Below are positions 33,301 to 46,500 of a stretch of 64,000 bases of DNA, piece by piece. Source of the stretch: Acridotheres tristis (Eukaryota; Chordata; Aves; Passeriformes; Sturnidae); assembly GCA_037013685.1 (NCBI GenBank), contig CM072891.1, forward strand, positions 19,940,501-20,004,500, in the 5' to 3' direction. Numbering within the stretch: the stretch's first letter is position 1; every line of letters begins with the position of its first letter. The notes under the pieces were generated by a model. It ran no database searches and was not told the origin of the DNA. It saw only the letters and a program-made list of their open reading frames with translations. Both the position numbers and the translations under genes were made by a program.

Positions 33301-36300
33301 GGATGAGGCAGCTTTGTCCAACTGGATCTTCTTCATACCTTACAGTGCTGAAACAACTAGAAGAGAAATGAAGGATGCTGCACAAACGGGGTGAATGTCT
33401 TTAGATTAACAAATGGGCAGATCCCTGTGGATATTTTTTGCTTGTGCATTCTTCTAGGTTCTAGGCAGTGAAAGCAGTGGCATGTGGCTGGCAGAGTTCT
33501 GCAGTGTGAGGCAGGGCAAGGGAATGGCTAATGATTAAGCAATGGATAATTCCACTGGAGCAGAGTTTAGAGCTAAGAGGTGTTCTGCCATTTGGAACTT
33601 TTCTTATCCTTTTTGACTGGAGAAAGAGGACAGGAACTGATGGGTCTGCCTATAGCCCCAGTCTTGTGTTCAGTGCAGCTGTGTTCTGACTCAAGTCAGT
33701 TCTGTATGGCCCTAATGCGTCGCAGAGCAGAGGTTTCCATCAACAAAAGGAGTTGACTCCTTTTATCTCCATGTTCCTTGTTTTAATTGATGGGAAAGCT
33801 GCTCAGCAATCCTAGGACATCTTTCTGTGTGTAAAGGTTCCCTTAAAAACTGGGACACACCATGTTGTTTTGGCCACTTGGTCTCCAAGAGGAGGGGGAG
33901 GGAAGGAGCCAGCTGTGATTGTAGAGAGAAAGACCCCTTGTGAAAAGCCATTGAAAAACCTGTAAAATCTTAATTCTAGAAGAGGAAGGAATGAGAAATA
34001 TAATTAGACCTGGACTATGCAGAATCACCTCCCTTTATGATATATGGGAATGGAGACTGTCAGAGAAACAAAAAAGGAGACAAGATAGAAACTGACATAA
34101 AGTGTTTTCACTCAGCAGTGGGTTAGATTAGTGTTGTGCAATTCTTTGCCACAAAATATCAGGGCCAAGAACTTTGCTGGATGCAGACACACTCTGACTG
34201 TTTCTGTGGATAACCAAGATATCAGAGAGCTAATGGTAATATTAAAAGAACAAGAGTTTTGGGAAGTTGTCGGTGCCACGTGCGTCAAGGCACAAGCTGA
34301 CTCCAGCAGATGGAGATGGGGATAGGAAGAGACTGACTTAATTCGGAAGTGAAATAGTCTGTGAGCTGCTTCTTGCAGGGTTTCTTTTTCTGACCTTTGG
34401 ATCAGCCTCTGTTGTGTTGCAGAATAATCCCAGCCGAGATGGAGCTTGGGAAAGACATCAGGCTTGGCAGCTGTCTGAGCTACAGTACATCCAGCTATGT
34501 GGTGGACCCTGTGGGGAGGTAGAGCACCCTTCTGCATTCTTCAGCTGCCAGTTGTGAACGTCTTGATTTCCCCCTGACCCCAAAAGAAAGCTCATTTCTG
34601 TGGCCTGGGAATCCGGAGAGTGAGCTCCCAAACTGCGTTCAGCTGGGTTAATTCCATAACGTCTTTCTGCCCTCATCTTGTGTCACAGAAATTATCTAGT
34701 GGTGATCACTCTCCTCTGCACCCCGCTTGTCTTTCTGGCTAATATCTAGGTGTCCTTAGTGAAAAGTGCCCCCTCCTTTTCCTCTTTGGTGGAGTATGAC
34801 ACACTACACAAAATATTGATGTACTGAGGTTGAAAGCTGGTTTCATAATTTTCTTTTTTTTAAATTCACTGTTTTAGCTGTCTTGAAAAAAGTAGCAGAG
34901 GAGCTTTGAACACCTTAGCTATAGAGCTGTGCTGTTTAGTAATAACTTCTCTGTAAAAGAGCTGTTTTGTTTTTATTGTATTTTCTTTTCACTGCTTTTA
35001 GTAGCTATAAGCAACCTCTGTGTGGAGTGTATCTTGAAACTTGTGACCAGCTGGGTGAGGGGCCTTCGTATCAATTTCAAGCCTGTGGAGAAGAGAGCAT
35101 AACAGGTCCCTGACTGCTCCAGCCACTTCCTGCCTGCCAAGGAATGCTGGAAACAGAGGTCATTATTGCACAAGTAATTAAAGGTTCATCAGCCCTACCT
35201 CTCTGATTGCTTAAGGCCATTGTAGTAAGGGACAAATACTCCTGCTTGCCCACTGTTATTTGTTTTCTGCTTGCTGTTTTTCTTGGCTTGAGAAGAGGAA
35301 TTATGAAGACTCTGGAGTAGGATCTGGGAGTGCTGTGGTCTAATTCATTTGGCTGTGGCCCTGGGTACGTTGTGGATCACTCTAGTACTGAGAAATTGAG
35401 TGCCTTCAGGGCCCCCTCTCTTCCTGCTTTTCCCCAAGATCCAGACACCAGAGAGATGGCTCTCAAAAAGCAGGTCCATGTTGCCCAGGCCCTTGCATGG
35501 GGTGGGCAAAGAAGCCAGCCTTGGGGAGGTCTGTAGAGCTGTGCCTCTGAATAGCTGAAGTTCATCCTATTCTAATATTAGCAGACATGGGGATTTTACT
35601 CCATCTGAGCTGGACTCCGAAAATGTGAGACTGACTTATAGTGGGAGGGTTTCCTATAAATTTTCTTAAAGGGATTAATTTCTCTTTCTGTGGTTTAAAC
35701 TCTGAAGTTTACATTTTTGTATGTTTTCTCTCCATTACAGTATGCAAGAAATTGTTTTGTCTTTTAAATAGACACTGAGACTCACTTATGAGCAGGAGCC
35801 TCTTGAAAAAAAAAAAAAGAAGTACCAAATATTCTGCGTCTTTGACAGAATCACAAGAGCAGGGCAGACTGAGCATTGCACCCTTTAACCATCTGTCCCT
35901 CAAGATCTGGAGAGTCTTTTATCTTTGAGGAGCACAACCCACAAACATGGGATGTCATGTTGCTGTCCTCCAGTTTTCCTTCTGTGGGTGAATGATCGTC
36001 ACCACTACTGAAAGAAATGAGCCCCCATTGTGCTTAATCTCCTTGTGCTTCAGAAGCAGTGGAAGAAACACCTGAGAAGATAAAGAGAGATGGCTTTTGG
36101 CCCTTTTGGTCCAGCAACATGGTGAATGAGCCTCACAGTATGTCTGGTACAGGGTGGGCATTTCCCTCCCTCCTGGCGTGCAAAAGGAGATTGGACTGCA
36201 CCCCAGAAGCCTCCTTGTTGGTAAAGATGTTTTGCCCCTGAGAGCCCAGCTTGTAGCTCAGAAACAGCTTGAAGGGCACATGTTGGGTAGGCAGATGGGG

Positions 36301-36850
36301 TGGGTGATGGAGATGATCTGCTGAAGAAGGAGAAGTGTGGAATGAGAAGAGGAGTGACAAAAGGGCAGCCATGTGGTTGACCCTGTGAGAGTGGAGGAGG
36401 GGAAGAACTCCTCTCCAAAGGAGCGAGGAGCCAGCAGCAAAGTTGCCTGAAATGTGAGGTGGAGGCAGAAAAGGATTGGTGGAGTGATTAGACCTTAGGT
36501 TACTCTATGTGTGTGTCTGTGGGAGACTCGAGTAACTCCTTGAGCATTCTGCAGGGGCTGTCTAATCAACACTCCTGTGCCAGTCACAGCCCAGGATGCC
36601 CCAAGGTAACACTAATCCTGCTGCAGAGCAGAGGGATGTCTCCAGAGGGGCACCTCTCCACTATCTCCACACGTGAATGCAGCCCCCAGTGTGGCAGCCT
36701 TAAGAGAGACACACTGTGTATTGGGCTGTTTTGAATTTGTATTTTATTTGCCTCCCATATGGGATCAGTTTTTCCCTTTTCTTTATTTTTTTAATAGCGT
36801 TTTTCCTAGTCATAATAATCAGCGTTTCTCTGCCTTCTCCCCTTCATTTT
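30396..36850. other. Gene-free stretch, 30.4-36.9 kb
   Basis: No gene is recognised. Visible items are a GT-rich stretch near 32388-32402, an A-run at about 32167-32178, and a 15-nt direct repeat (31689-31703 and 31718-31732). Confidence 0.55.
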
Positions 36851-36856
36851 TCACAG

Positions 36857-37014
36857 CTGGCTTTGATTGGTTTCAGCGCTGCAGACGCTCCTTTGGACCC
36901 AGAAGAAGGGGCAAAGGTTCTTTTCCTTTTCAGTGCGAGGCAGCCCTGGGGGCGGCTGGTGCTCCCAGACTGGCTACTCTTTGCTGTGGCCCCAGCCGGC
37001 CTCTTGTGCATCTG
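36857..37014 (+). other. Candidate non-coding exon in a CpG-enriched segment
   Basis: A long pyrimidine tract ends in cacag at 36856. 158 nt later there is CTG|GTGAGG. The segment lies in a CpG-enriched 0.5 kb (36870-37390, about 18 CpG). It stays open in more than one frame but resembles no known protein. A non-coding RNA exon or chance splice-like signals are both possible. Confidence 0.2.
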
Positions 37015-37390
37015 GTGAGGTTTGCCAAATTGCAAGATAATTTCTCTGCCAAAGGCCTGGGGAAGATCACCAGTTGTTGATGGCGTGCATGCCCCTTCTC
37101 TTGTGCCGTTCAAAAACAACTGCTCCTGCAAGCAAGAGGGGCAGGATCCCCAAACGCCTCGTGCTCACAGGCTGAGAGTACAAAGGGCCAGAGTGCATCT
37201 GCAGAGAGTGTGCCGAGACTGACTCACATTTCTGGCCCTGTGAGCCATCGGGCTTACGGCAACTGCTGCCCCACACGTCTGGCCGGGGCCGCGGTTCTGC
37301 ACACGGGGCATGATTAACCTGCACAACCCTGTGTCGTGCTCCACCAAAAGGAGCTCCTTTTCTGGCAGGCACACCGCTGCAAAGCACCCT
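36870..37390. promoter_or_regulatory. CpG-enriched segment, candidate regulatory element
   Basis: About 18 CpG dinucleotides in 0.5 kb, against CpG-poor surroundings. They include a dense part around 37270-37300 (CACGTCTGGCCGGGGCCGCG). A TGACTCA AP-1 motif lies near 37220. No transcript start can be assigned from sequence. Confidence 0.35.
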
Positions 37391-40300
37391 CAGTGCATGA
37401 ATTGGCATGGGAAAAAATATAGTTATTGGATGGGCAGGCAGACTTTCCTGATTTTTTTAGAGCATGAGTCAAACACGAATCGCATGGCAGAAAGGAGAAA
37501 CTTCCCTTGGAGGCAACTTAATCCACAACTGCCTGATGTGGGGTTTCTAGCAACTTCCTTTAAAGCAGCTTGTGCTGGTCACTGTCAGAGATGGATGGTT
37601 GAGTTGACAGTCATTCAGCTGATCTGTTATGGCTATTCCTGCATTCCAGGCACCATCCAAGAGAATGAGACATAGCATTGCACAAGACCAAAAGAAAGTA
37701 AATGTTTACAGGCACAACACACATTTCAGCTTGTTACATGTTCCTGAGCAGTGAAAGAAATGAAACAATAATTAAAACAGGTCCCAAGTCTCAGTGTGTA
37801 TCTTGGCTCTCAGCACTGTCCTCTTGGAGTGCTGTCTCTGCCTCTCTCTGATCCCAGCCTGAGCAGTACCACTGGGCCATTGCATCCAGGTCAAGGTCTT
37901 TCCAGTTACTCCAAGTACTTCCCCTTTCTGAGAACTGCAAGAGCCTTTTGGTGAGGTGATTTTATGGTTTGTGACAGAGTTGGGTGCTTGATGTTTTCCC
38001 AGCACCCAGTCATGCTGGGATCTCCCAAGAGATGTTTGCCTTGAGTGTCCAAAGTGTCAGGTTAGGGGAAGTTATATGTATTTATTCCCATGGGAGAAAG
38101 GTGGAGAAAGTAGAGGAGCACAAGAGAGGTAGACATTTAAATAACTTGTTCCCTGAATGATCCCTTTTTCGTGGTCTAGCTTGTCTTTGTGTGCACTCAG
38201 GGAAGAAATTAGGGTGCAACGAAGCAGATGTTGAGCAGTGAAAGGCTGTGTTGGCACATCTGATGGCTGTGCCAGAAGGGAAGCATGTGAGCAGCTACCT
38301 CTGCTCTCCTGCTCTGAGCACAAGGCTGGTCACAGCACAGCTCCAAGGATAGGATGTCTCCTGGCTGTGAGTCAGGTGGGTGCAGGAGAGCAGAGGACCT
38401 CTGCTCTGCCACTCTGCTCCCAAGGAGAAAAGGAGAGGGCCAAGTGGGGGGAATTGTTTTGCATGGAAGGGTGAAGCAATGGAGTCTTTCTTTTGAGAAC
38501 AAGGAAGTGGGGAGGGAGTGGAGGGGTGACTGAAACACCCTCTCCCCCAGAGTTGCTCTTTGCTTGATGGTACCTCCTGATGAGCTGTGACGCTCTTGCA
38601 GCACCATCTTGGCTTTCACACCAAGAGAATTTTTGTTGCCCTGCAAGACAGTCCCTGGCAAGGAGAAAAGCCTTTTTAGTAATGATCAGCCCACCATGCA
38701 CATGGCACAGAGAGACAGACCTCCCTCCATGAGTGCATTACCCTGGGTTTAGGCGTAGACTCGATATCCACATATGAGCAATAGCTGTAGCTGCTGACTC
38801 ACTCACATCACTTTTCTTGGTTCTCTCATTTCAGCAGTGAGCTGGCCAGATATTATTCATTTTATTTGAGATGTCTGCAGAAGGTATAAATGTCTAGGCT
38901 TCCTGTAAGGAACAGATGAAGTCTAAAAGGCACAGAGTAAATGTACAACAGACTGAGAGCACACCAACAGCACTGACTAGGGCTCGGACATCAGGCAGAA
39001 CAAACATCCACAGCCATTGCTGAGTTTGAAAATAGGTTGGATTTGTTGCTTTGTTTGCCACATAAAGGGTACTTTTGAGAGGTGTCAGCTATGTGGCCTC
39101 TTGTTTTATGTGACTGAATTATTGAAGGACCTTGAAATGCCGACTTTTCTGTAAGGCAGGTTACAACCTGCTTCTATGCAATGTTCTGTTACAGCTTTTC
39201 TCTATCCTTGGGAAACCAAGTTGGATTTTAGACTTTCCAGACCATTCTGAAGGCAAATGACAGTACTTGAATGAAGTCAAGAGAGGGAAGAAAATAGCTC
39301 TTCAGTCACTGAGTTATGAAAAATTATTCTGATTTAGGAACCTGATATTTGCGTTCCTTCTATGTAGAAACAACTTTTCACCAGCTCTTCAAAGTTTTTA
39401 CATAGTTAAATCTCCTCATTAACTTGGATAGTGACTACAGTTGAGGAGAATACAAGAAAGCTGAGCACCACTGTAAACACTCACTTGCTCTTACAGAGCA
39501 TGCAGGGAATCTAGCCTGGGAGTTAGGGTCCCAGAGCCAGTCCTGTCACCAGTGATGGGAAGTTTCCGTGGATGTAGTACACAGCAAAACAGATGGGAAT
39601 GATGACATTTCTCTAACTGAGAGCTATCCAAAATCTTCCAGTAAAGATTATCTGCTTTGGTCTTACTGGGGTAGTAAAGGCCTGTGTTTGTAAAGCGGAA
39701 GAGCCAGCTTTTCAGAAGTCTGTTTTTTTACAGAGCGCTTGACACACAAGCCATAACTCTGGGATTCTGGTTCCCTTGTTAAGTCCTCCTGCTTTCAGAT
39801 TCTTGGAGCTAATTTTCACTGACAATAGGAACATTCCTTGAAAAAATGCTGATGTAATGAAGTACGTGCTACTTGAGATTAAAAGATTTATTCAGTGACT
39901 CCTTTGTGAAACTTTTGCGAAGTGTCTTAACATTTTTATGTTTCTCCAACTGCCAACAAAATCTCATTGCACCACACAGTTTGCAACATTAGTCAGATTT
40001 TGACACGGGCTCACGCAAGAGGCAGTTTTCACAGTCAGGAATCATAAAATGTTAAAGAAATTGCCATTATTTGAAAGCTAGACACAGTTCAGTGAAGCAG
40101 ATGGACTTGCTAACAGTGACTTAGGAGGTCTGTAGCACAGCTGTGTTGACATGGATTATAGACAATCAAAATTGTATATAAAGCGCATGCCTTAGTTTTA
40201 GTTTTAAGCATATTGCTAACATTTAATGAACTGTGTAACCTTATATGGTTTATGTATTTTTGTACTGTAGCTGCAAGTTATGCTAAGGCCTTGACTAAAC

Positions 40301-43300
40301 CTTCCCAGAAATCTGTATTGCTGTTTGTAATGCAGGCTGTAACACAGACTGAGAGTGCCAATAAGCCTTTGACTGAATCTTGATTAATGTAAATACGTTA
40401 AGCCTGTAGGTGCCATTCAAGCCCAGGGAGCTTCTTACAGCTTTTAACCATGTCCACATCAGAGTTAGAGCCCCTTTGCTTCAGATAATTTCCAAAGACC
40501 ATCTGAAGAATGTTTGGACTTGCTTGTGAAGTATCAGGGATAGAGACATTTTCTGAAGCCCCTGGCTGGCTTGTTTGCAACACCATCCCAATAAAAATTA
40601 AGCCCTCAGACACAAACTTAGGAAAGGAAAGAAGAAAACAGAATTCTGATATATTTCACAACTGTACTCTGGTCCCAGGAGAAAGATTGGGTAAGAAACT
40701 CTGATCTTTCTTGCATATCTGTCTGCAAAGTTTTCAGCAGTTCTCTTTTACTAGCAAGCTCTCCTGGATTAGGTGAGCAAGCAGCCTAATTGTTCCAAGG
40801 CATCGCTTTAACTAATTGCTTCTCACCAAAGCAACAGAGGGGGGATGTAGGAGCACAGCATTTAAGAGAGGAAAATGGGATATGTGGTGGGAGAAGGAAG
40901 GCACCATAAAGTGTGGTAAGTTGCAGTGGGATGTAGATGGCTGAGATGGATTAAAGCACTGAGTTCTCCTCCTGGCTCCGATAACGTCTGATGCCTTAGT
41001 ACCTGTTTTGATGGCAAAAGGAAAGGAAATATGCTGAACACACATACGTCCCTCTGTGTGCAGAATGGGACAAGGCAGCTCCAGCACGGGAGCCAGCTTC
41101 TTCCAAGGTAAATCTTTGTGGGAATAACCTGCTGTCAATACTTACTTGGCACTGAGCAAACTAACTGCAAGGGTGTGTGATGAGAAAGAGGAATAACTGA
41201 AAGGAAACATCCTGCCTGGTATGGTAATGCTCTTCAGTGTCTTCTCCTTGTATATGGCTTCTTCGAAGTAAAGATAGTGGACATAAGCATGCAGGTGTGA
41301 CCTATATGCAAAATAAGTTATTTTTATCCCCTCCCACACCTTGCTCTCTAGACTCCATGGCTATGATGCTACTGCTGCTCCTAGGAGTCTGCCCTTACCA
41401 CGAAGGGAAGGATTTTAGTCTGTCATTCCCTGATTTTACCTGTGGACAATTCCACCACTTTATGTAGTGTCTTGTAAGGCATTAATAGCAAAGTGGTTCT
41501 TCTCTTTTTTTTCCCTCCAGTCTTCTCTTCCTTCAATCTGTGTTTTGTTTCATCTGTCCTATTACATGTTGTTGGAGCCCAGGAGCCAGGGAGAGCCCAT
41601 TTCACTGCTTGACTTCTCAAGAATTGCAGGATAGGCCTGTGCAACATGAACCTGTCTGTTTTTAATGGGACCTCTCCAAAGTATGGTTTTGTACTATATC
41701 TGGCCTGACTGGATCACAGTCATATGTATACCAATATACCTACTGATGTAGGTATATATATATATATACACATCTACATATCAATATACCTACTGGTGTA
41801 TGTTCTGTACCATCATTTTTCTGCTGTTTTCTATGATTTATTGGAAGTTTCTCTGCTTTCCTTTTCTTTTTTTTCTTCCTGTACTTCAGCTATTCTTGCA
41901 ACACATGCAAAAAATTGAACAAAAATTATTGCAGGACTTGATGTGGCTACATGGCCATTTTGCTGCAAATATTTTTAAAAAAACAACTATTTAATATTTA
42001 AAAAAAAGTAATCCTGTCTACCTTTAATACTGGTAGTGTATTTGATTTGTTTCCCATCAAATCATGTGTCTTCAGCCAGTGTTAAGAGATTAATTATTGC
42101 CTAAGTGGCAGAAGAAAAGAAAAAATGATGGAACTGTATCTCCCTCTAACATCTGAGTTCTGGAGGTCATGAGAGATGTCATACCTGCAGCTGTGTTCTT
42201 GTGGTCCCAACTCTTTATTTTTAAACAGAAATATTATCTCCCAATCTCAGCAAAAAATCCAGATAGTGAATTGTGATAAATCTTCTGTATCTTTCCCTTG
42301 ACAGCAGTTGCTGGGGTTCTGATTCTGCACATTGGAGAACCATCTTGACTGGTTTTGGTTTTGATCTGCAGGTCTGTCCTTTTTATTTTGAGGAAAAAAA
42401 AAAAAAAGACACATACCAACAGCCTGAGACTGGCAAATTTGATGCTGCTGCAGCTGGAAAGGTATCTGATCATACCTGGTTTATAGCCTAGAAGAGTTTG
42501 CTCAGCATGCCCCAGCTCCTCCCAAAGATTTAGGCATAGTGTAGGCCAGGGAAATTAATAATACTTTTGAAGCCCTAATGTGTACTAGCATCATAGCCTG
42601 TACTAGGGATCCTTAAAAATCAGTCACCCCTGGATCAGGTAGATTTTAATAGTAACACACGAATAGCAGAGTGTGGATGAGCTGAATTGTCCTGCATGTG
42701 ATCTCTTCTCTGCCTTTTCTGCCCTGTTCAGTGTAACTCAAGAATTTGATCTGATCTCCTCTGTGGCCTATAAAATCATAATAAGAGCTTTATTGACCCC
42801 TCTCTAATTAAAGTTGAATTGAACTTTGTGTTTCAAGAATGACTTAAACATTTATTACTCATGAAAAATTATACCATATCCTCTCCAACTTATGCCAAGC
42901 ATTCTTTGAGTACCAAATGAGAATTTTGTGAGAATTTTTTTGTTTGTTTCTTGCTTTTGCTAGTAGGAATTACAAAGGGATCTGATACGCAATCCATGCA
43001 TGGAGGGACAGATTTTAAAACCAGTTTGCCTTAAGCCATTAAGAAAATGCATCTCCAAACCTTATTTCACTGTGCTATCTGTCCACTTCCTGGATTTAAC
43101 TCCAAGCTTATTGACTGTGATGGGAAGACTCCCAGTTAGTACACTAACTTTGGTTGCATTGTCCTTCTAGAATTCAGCTTTCCTTTGCTGCTGTGGAAAG
43201 AACTGCTCTAATTTCCTAGTCAAAGCCCAAATTTGAAACTGAAATTGCTGTGTGAGCATTATACTCGTTAGAAGTCCCCAAAAGGAGCCTGGAAAACCAG

Positions 43301-43311
43301 GCTGTTTGATT
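37391..43311. other. Gene-free stretch, 37.4-43.3 kb
   Basis: Nothing that I can call a gene. The stretch around 39000-40400 is AT-richer and free of recognisable repeats. A TA microsatellite lies at 41753-41768, between two near-identical 20-mers. Confidence 0.55.
41732..41800 (+). repeat. TA microsatellite between duplicated 20-mers
   Basis: CAATATACCTACTGATGTA (41732-41750) and CAATATACCTACTGGTGTA (41782-41800) differ at one base and lie 50 bp apart. An alternating TA run fills the gap. A small local duplication followed by repeat growth would explain it. Confidence 0.85.
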
Positions 43312-43568
43312 CAGAGATGGACAGTGATAGGGTTGGCAGTAGACACAATTTCCAAAAATAGCAATTTCTGTTAGCTATTACGAAAAAAAAATGCCTGTCA
43401 CTTCGAGGATTGTGGAACACAAGAATAAGAGGCCACAGATGATACAGGATTGAGATCCTTGGGGATGTTCTGAACCTGGGTGGACAAGGTCTAGCAGAAA
43501 CTCTTCTTAGCTGGCCCTGCTTCAAATTGCATGTGGGACTGGACAATTTCAAGAGGTCATTTGTGACT
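43312..43568 (+). mobile_element. CR1 LINE 3' fragment, plus orientation
   Basis: The order TTAGCTATTACGAAAAA, GAGGATTGTGGAACAC, GGGGATGTTCTGAACCTGGG, TGGCCCTGCTTC, GGACTGGACAATTTCAAGAG, GTCATTTGTGAC follows the sense strand of the CR1 3' region. It is old and diverged. It is the only clear CR1 in this orientation in the window. Confidence 0.75.
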
Positions 43569-46500
43569 TGAAATGGTCTCTGATACTAAGGTGTGCCACT
43601 TTTTGAGGTGTAGGGGAAGAATGTGGTGAGACCACAAGTAGTCCTTAATTGCAAAGTTATACAAAGTTCAGACATGGTTGACAAGCATGATGAATAGGAT
43701 TAAATTGCCTGAGTGCTGGAAGGATGTGTGAGAGAGAAACTAGATAAGCAGTTTTTGACCTATGTTTGAAAAGCCTACAGTTTAGGGGTGAAAGGTTGAT
43801 AAGAAAAGTAAATATATTGTCTGTGAATTTCCATTTGCAGAAGATATGTCTACTGGAAGAACCTTTAGCAGTCAAAAAGGGCTGAAACATAGAGTAGGAC
43901 TCTTCAGGCTGAGAAACAGTGAAGATGCAGCCCAAATGACCTTGGCAAAGTGCTGTGGGGGAGACTGCTCTTTGTCCTTTTTTTTCCCCATGCACATGTC
44001 TGTCCCTGATGAGTTTGATTATAGGGACAGGGAACAGAGGTGAAAAAGTAGAAGGTGTGCTTTTAGCTGAAATATAAAACCCATGAAAACTACTCACCCT
44101 TGTTTCTCTGTTCAGGGGAAATGTGGAAGGAACTTCCCTGGCACTGCTAGGTGAACCTAGATGCAGAAGAGAACCAGGATATTAAGATATACATGAATGA
44201 GCATGGCTGAGAAAATGAAGTTAGTCTGCAAACCTAAAGGATTAATTTATTCCCATTATTTCTGTTATTTCACTTCATGCATTTCATGCTTCACTTCATA
44301 ATGTGATCTTCTTGCATGTGGTCTCTCCTTTTAAAAAAAAACTTGTAAATTTTTCTAGTGACCTGGAAAACTCTAAATTTTTTTTCTTTAAAGAAAATAG
44401 TCTGCAGAATAATCTCCTCTTCTAGGCAAACAAATGTCATCTTCAGAATAAAACATGCATACATGAGGAAATTCCTTTGAAGAGGGGGGGAAAAAAAAGC
44501 AAGCTTACTTGGCTTGGGCCCCTTTCAGCATGATCTGATATACAGTATTATGTTATCCTTAGATGATCTGTTATTATCTTCCTCCTCCCGAGCCACGTGT
44601 CAGCAAGCACATGTGTGTGAGCAGCTGAAACTATCCTTTGAACTCTCCCCTGGCAGACTGACAGCGTGGGCAAGTGGACAGCAGGCTGGAGCTGCCTGCA
44701 GTACCTGTCACTGCAAGTGGCTGGCCAGCTCTGTGACCTCAGGTGAGTGACTCTAATTCTCTGTTCCCTTTCCTGGCCTTTGTCTCTTGGGTGTGATCCC
44801 TCTGAGCACCTCTGCCAAGGTGGCTCCAGCCCTGGGAGGGCTGTAGCTGTGTCAGTGTGACACCACAGCTGAGCCAAGTGGCTCAAGGAGGCTGGCTGGG
44901 CTTGACTCTGGGCCATGCTGATGTGGCTCTCCTTGCTCTTCAGAGTAATCTGGTCTCCACCACTCCAGATGGATGTCCCAGCTTGTTTGGAGGGGAATCT
45001 CAGTGAGGAATTGCTGCTCCTGTGAGCTGAGCATGTGAATCCCTGGTGGCCAGAAGTTGGTAGGTGATTCTCCTGGGCTCTTTGTTTCTTGGCTTTGTCT
45101 TCCAGACACATATATATGCTAGCCTTGATGCACCCAGACTCATCTCTTCCACATCTGCATAGCAGTGAGCAGCATCAGGAATGCCAATTACCTTTATCCT
45201 CATGATAACCATAAATCACAGTGAAATTTCTCTGTATGCCCTTTTTGTAAATGTAAGCTTTGTAAAATTTGTAAACTTTGTTTAAATCAAGAGCAGCTAC
45301 ATGAATACATTGTCCTGTATTGATGATTAGCACCAAAGGCAGTGGAATGACAGCAATTGGTTCTAGCCACACATTTCTCTAGTCATCTTCTGGCAAAAGG
45401 GGTGTGTTAAATCATGGTCAAAAAAGTCATAGCTACTGTCACCTAAAATCTACTAAAATTGATGAATAGTCCAGCGGGAGTGTTTAGTGTTTTTATGGAG
45501 CCCACGTCGGTATCCCTCAGAAGCCATTGTTTTTACAGAAACCAAATTGTAATAGTGGAGTTTGCAATGCTGGATGAGCATATAAAATGCTCAGCTGGGG
45601 AATGATGTGTGTCTACTGTTGAAGAAGGCTCTCAGCTCTGCAATGTGCAGCAGTTTCCTCACCTTCAGCTGGGCAATGGCTTGGGTGGAGTTACATTGAT
45701 GAAGGCACTTACTTCTTCATGGGCTTCCATCAGCTGCAGACCAGATACAGCCACACTTCTCATGCTGGTGAAGTGTTTCCTTGACTGCAGACCATGCTGG
45801 TCTTTCCCTGGTATTTTCATTGGTTTCTTTCTTCAGAGCAGACCTAAGACACAGGCCCAGTAAGATCTCTGGAAATTAGTCAGCAATTAAAATGTACTGG
45901 ATTTTATAGTAGTAAATTAGCTGGAAGGACAATTCGGCATTTTTAACAAGTGGCAAAAATGCCTTAGATACTGGATCACTTTTATTGGCCTGGCTTGAGC
46001 ACAGCATTTTCCAAAAAACAAATCAAATCATCTACTGCCACTGTTGCATGGTTGTTTTGGTTCAGGAATAATTGCTGTCCCCTACTTTCAGGGAAAGATC
46101 TGAGAGTTTGTGTAAAAAAATTATACTGCTCTGGGCTGCTGCCTTTAAAGCAATATAACTTCTTGTCTTGATGCAGTAACACCAGTATTTCACTGAGAGT
46201 ACAGGCATGGTCTATGTGTGTTTGGGATGCCATCTTTATGCTAGAAACAGATCTACAGCAGAGTATGCAACATACAGAGACCTTTCCAGTCCAGACCAGG
46301 CACTGCTTGGAATTGACCTATATAAAAACTTACATTTTTAAAGTGGAAGTTATTATTAAAAAACTCAGTTAGATCCCAGAGTAAATACTCTGTGGATGAA
46401 TCAGGAAATGGTTCAGGCCAAATGGACTCTGCAGACCCTGCTTGGATCAGTCCTTGCCCTGATGTAACCAAACCAATGTGAACTTCTGCATTAAGTGCTA

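Noticed and set aside
36951..36970. Second CTCF-like site (CCCTGGGGGCGGCTG)
   Set aside because: About five mismatches to the 13-base core when aligned on GGGGGCG.
44548..45111. 187-residue minus-strand open frame
   Set aside because: No recognisable domain and composition of random non-coding sequence; no splice or promoter context on that strand.
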